Notes under the pieces: model-generated | Databases searched by the model: none | Told to the model about the DNA's origin: nothing | Seen by the model: only the letters and a program-made list of their open reading frames with translations | Program-made: the position numbers and the translations under genes | Part shown: piece by piece, positions 12,871 to 12,955 of the stretch | How the letters are laid out: every line of letters starts with the position of its first letter | Position numbering within the stretch: position 1 is the stretch's first letter | From: Bacillota bacterium | Lineage (GTDB): Bacteria > Bacillota > Clostridia > Oscillospirales > Oscillospiraceae | Assembly (NCBI GenBank): GCA_023393155.1 | Contig: JAEWML010000176.1 | Coordinates: 1-12,955 of the forward strand | DNA length: 12,955 bases | Direction: 5' to 3'

Positions 12871-12910
12871 AGAGAAAAAGCCGCCGTTTTCTATAAAAAC
12901 GGCGGCTTTT
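12871..12910 (-). terminator. terminator of the tRNA-Thr transcript
   Basis: A perfect 15-bp stem (12876-12890 with 12896-12910) with a 5-nt loop. Read on the minus strand it begins at the last base of the tRNA CCA end and finishes in a run of T. Its symmetry would let it work in both directions. Confidence 0.85.
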
Positions 12911-12955
12911 GGAGCTGCTACCCGGATTCGGACCGGGGACCTCATCCTTACCAAG
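12910..12955 (-). tRNA. tRNA-Thr(GGT), 3' part, runs off window
   Basis: The last 46 nt of a tRNA read on the minus strand: anticodon loop TTGGTAA (anticodon GGT, + strand 12950-12952), 3' anticodon stem GGATG, variable AGGTC, T stem CCCGG/CCGGG, T loop TCCGAAT, acceptor strand TAGCAGC, discriminator T and an encoded CCA. The 5' half lies outside the window. The T loop has C where T55 is nearly universal. Confidence 0.88.

Noticed and set aside
1..12955. CRISPR array, riboswitch or rRNA gene
   Set aside because: No regularly spaced repeats, no recognisable riboswitch core upstream of any gene, and no rRNA-like sequence was seen.

Overview
The window looks like chromosomal DNA from a GC-rich, spore-forming Clostridia, most like the Oscillospiraceae (Flavonifractor/Oscillibacter-type genomes). 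This is inferred from spmA-spmB, an AbrB-type regulator of the short Cys-tailed form, a NifS/IscU pair of the clostridial type, strong AGGAGG ribosome sites and GC-rich codon use. The exact genus cannot be read from the sequence.

Layout. (1) Positions 1-3443, minus strand: an operon of a membrane sensor histidine kinase, a NarL/LuxR response regulator and two secreted or surface proteins with SipW/TasA-like N-termini. The second of these runs off the left edge. The genes are tightly linked: the kinase stop overlaps the regulator's ribosome site, the next gene starts 46 nt inside the regulator, and the two surface genes share an ATGA. (2) 3849-5168, minus: a degenerate EAL plus HDOD signalling protein with its own promoter region. 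(3) 5420-5872, minus: a small CmpB-type membrane protein. (4) 6087-7733, minus: nifS-iscU for Fe-S cluster assembly, with a sigma-A-like promoter whose -10 lies inside a perfect palindrome and a strong terminator behind. (5) 8031-9686, plus: a polysaccharide-deacetylase-like lipoprotein followed by cytidine deaminase. Two Spo0A-box sequences lie upstream. (6) 9756-10858, minus: spmA-spmB, overlapping by ATGA. (7) 11067-11312, plus: an AbrB-family regulator with a CxxC/CxxC tail, whose promoter carries Spo0A-box-like sequences. (8) 11416-12909: a decayed accessory region. It holds an orphan terminator, a remnant resembling DUF6076 proteins, a TctA permease remnant with an in-frame stop and a frameshift, and the C-terminal part of a Tn916-type tyrosine recombinase. 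It abuts the 3' end of a tRNA-Thr(GGT) gene that runs off the right edge. This is the usual geometry of an old integrative element at a tRNA.

Two themes stand out. The first is a two-component system directly coupled to SipW-type surface proteins, a possible regulated surface-fibre or matrix locus. The second is the recurrence of Spo0A-box-like sequences at the abrB, deacetylase and HDOD promoters, which would tie several unrelated genes to the sporulation or transition-state circuit. Both are inferences from sequence alone. I did not see a clearly new multi-gene defence, CRISPR or biosynthetic system.
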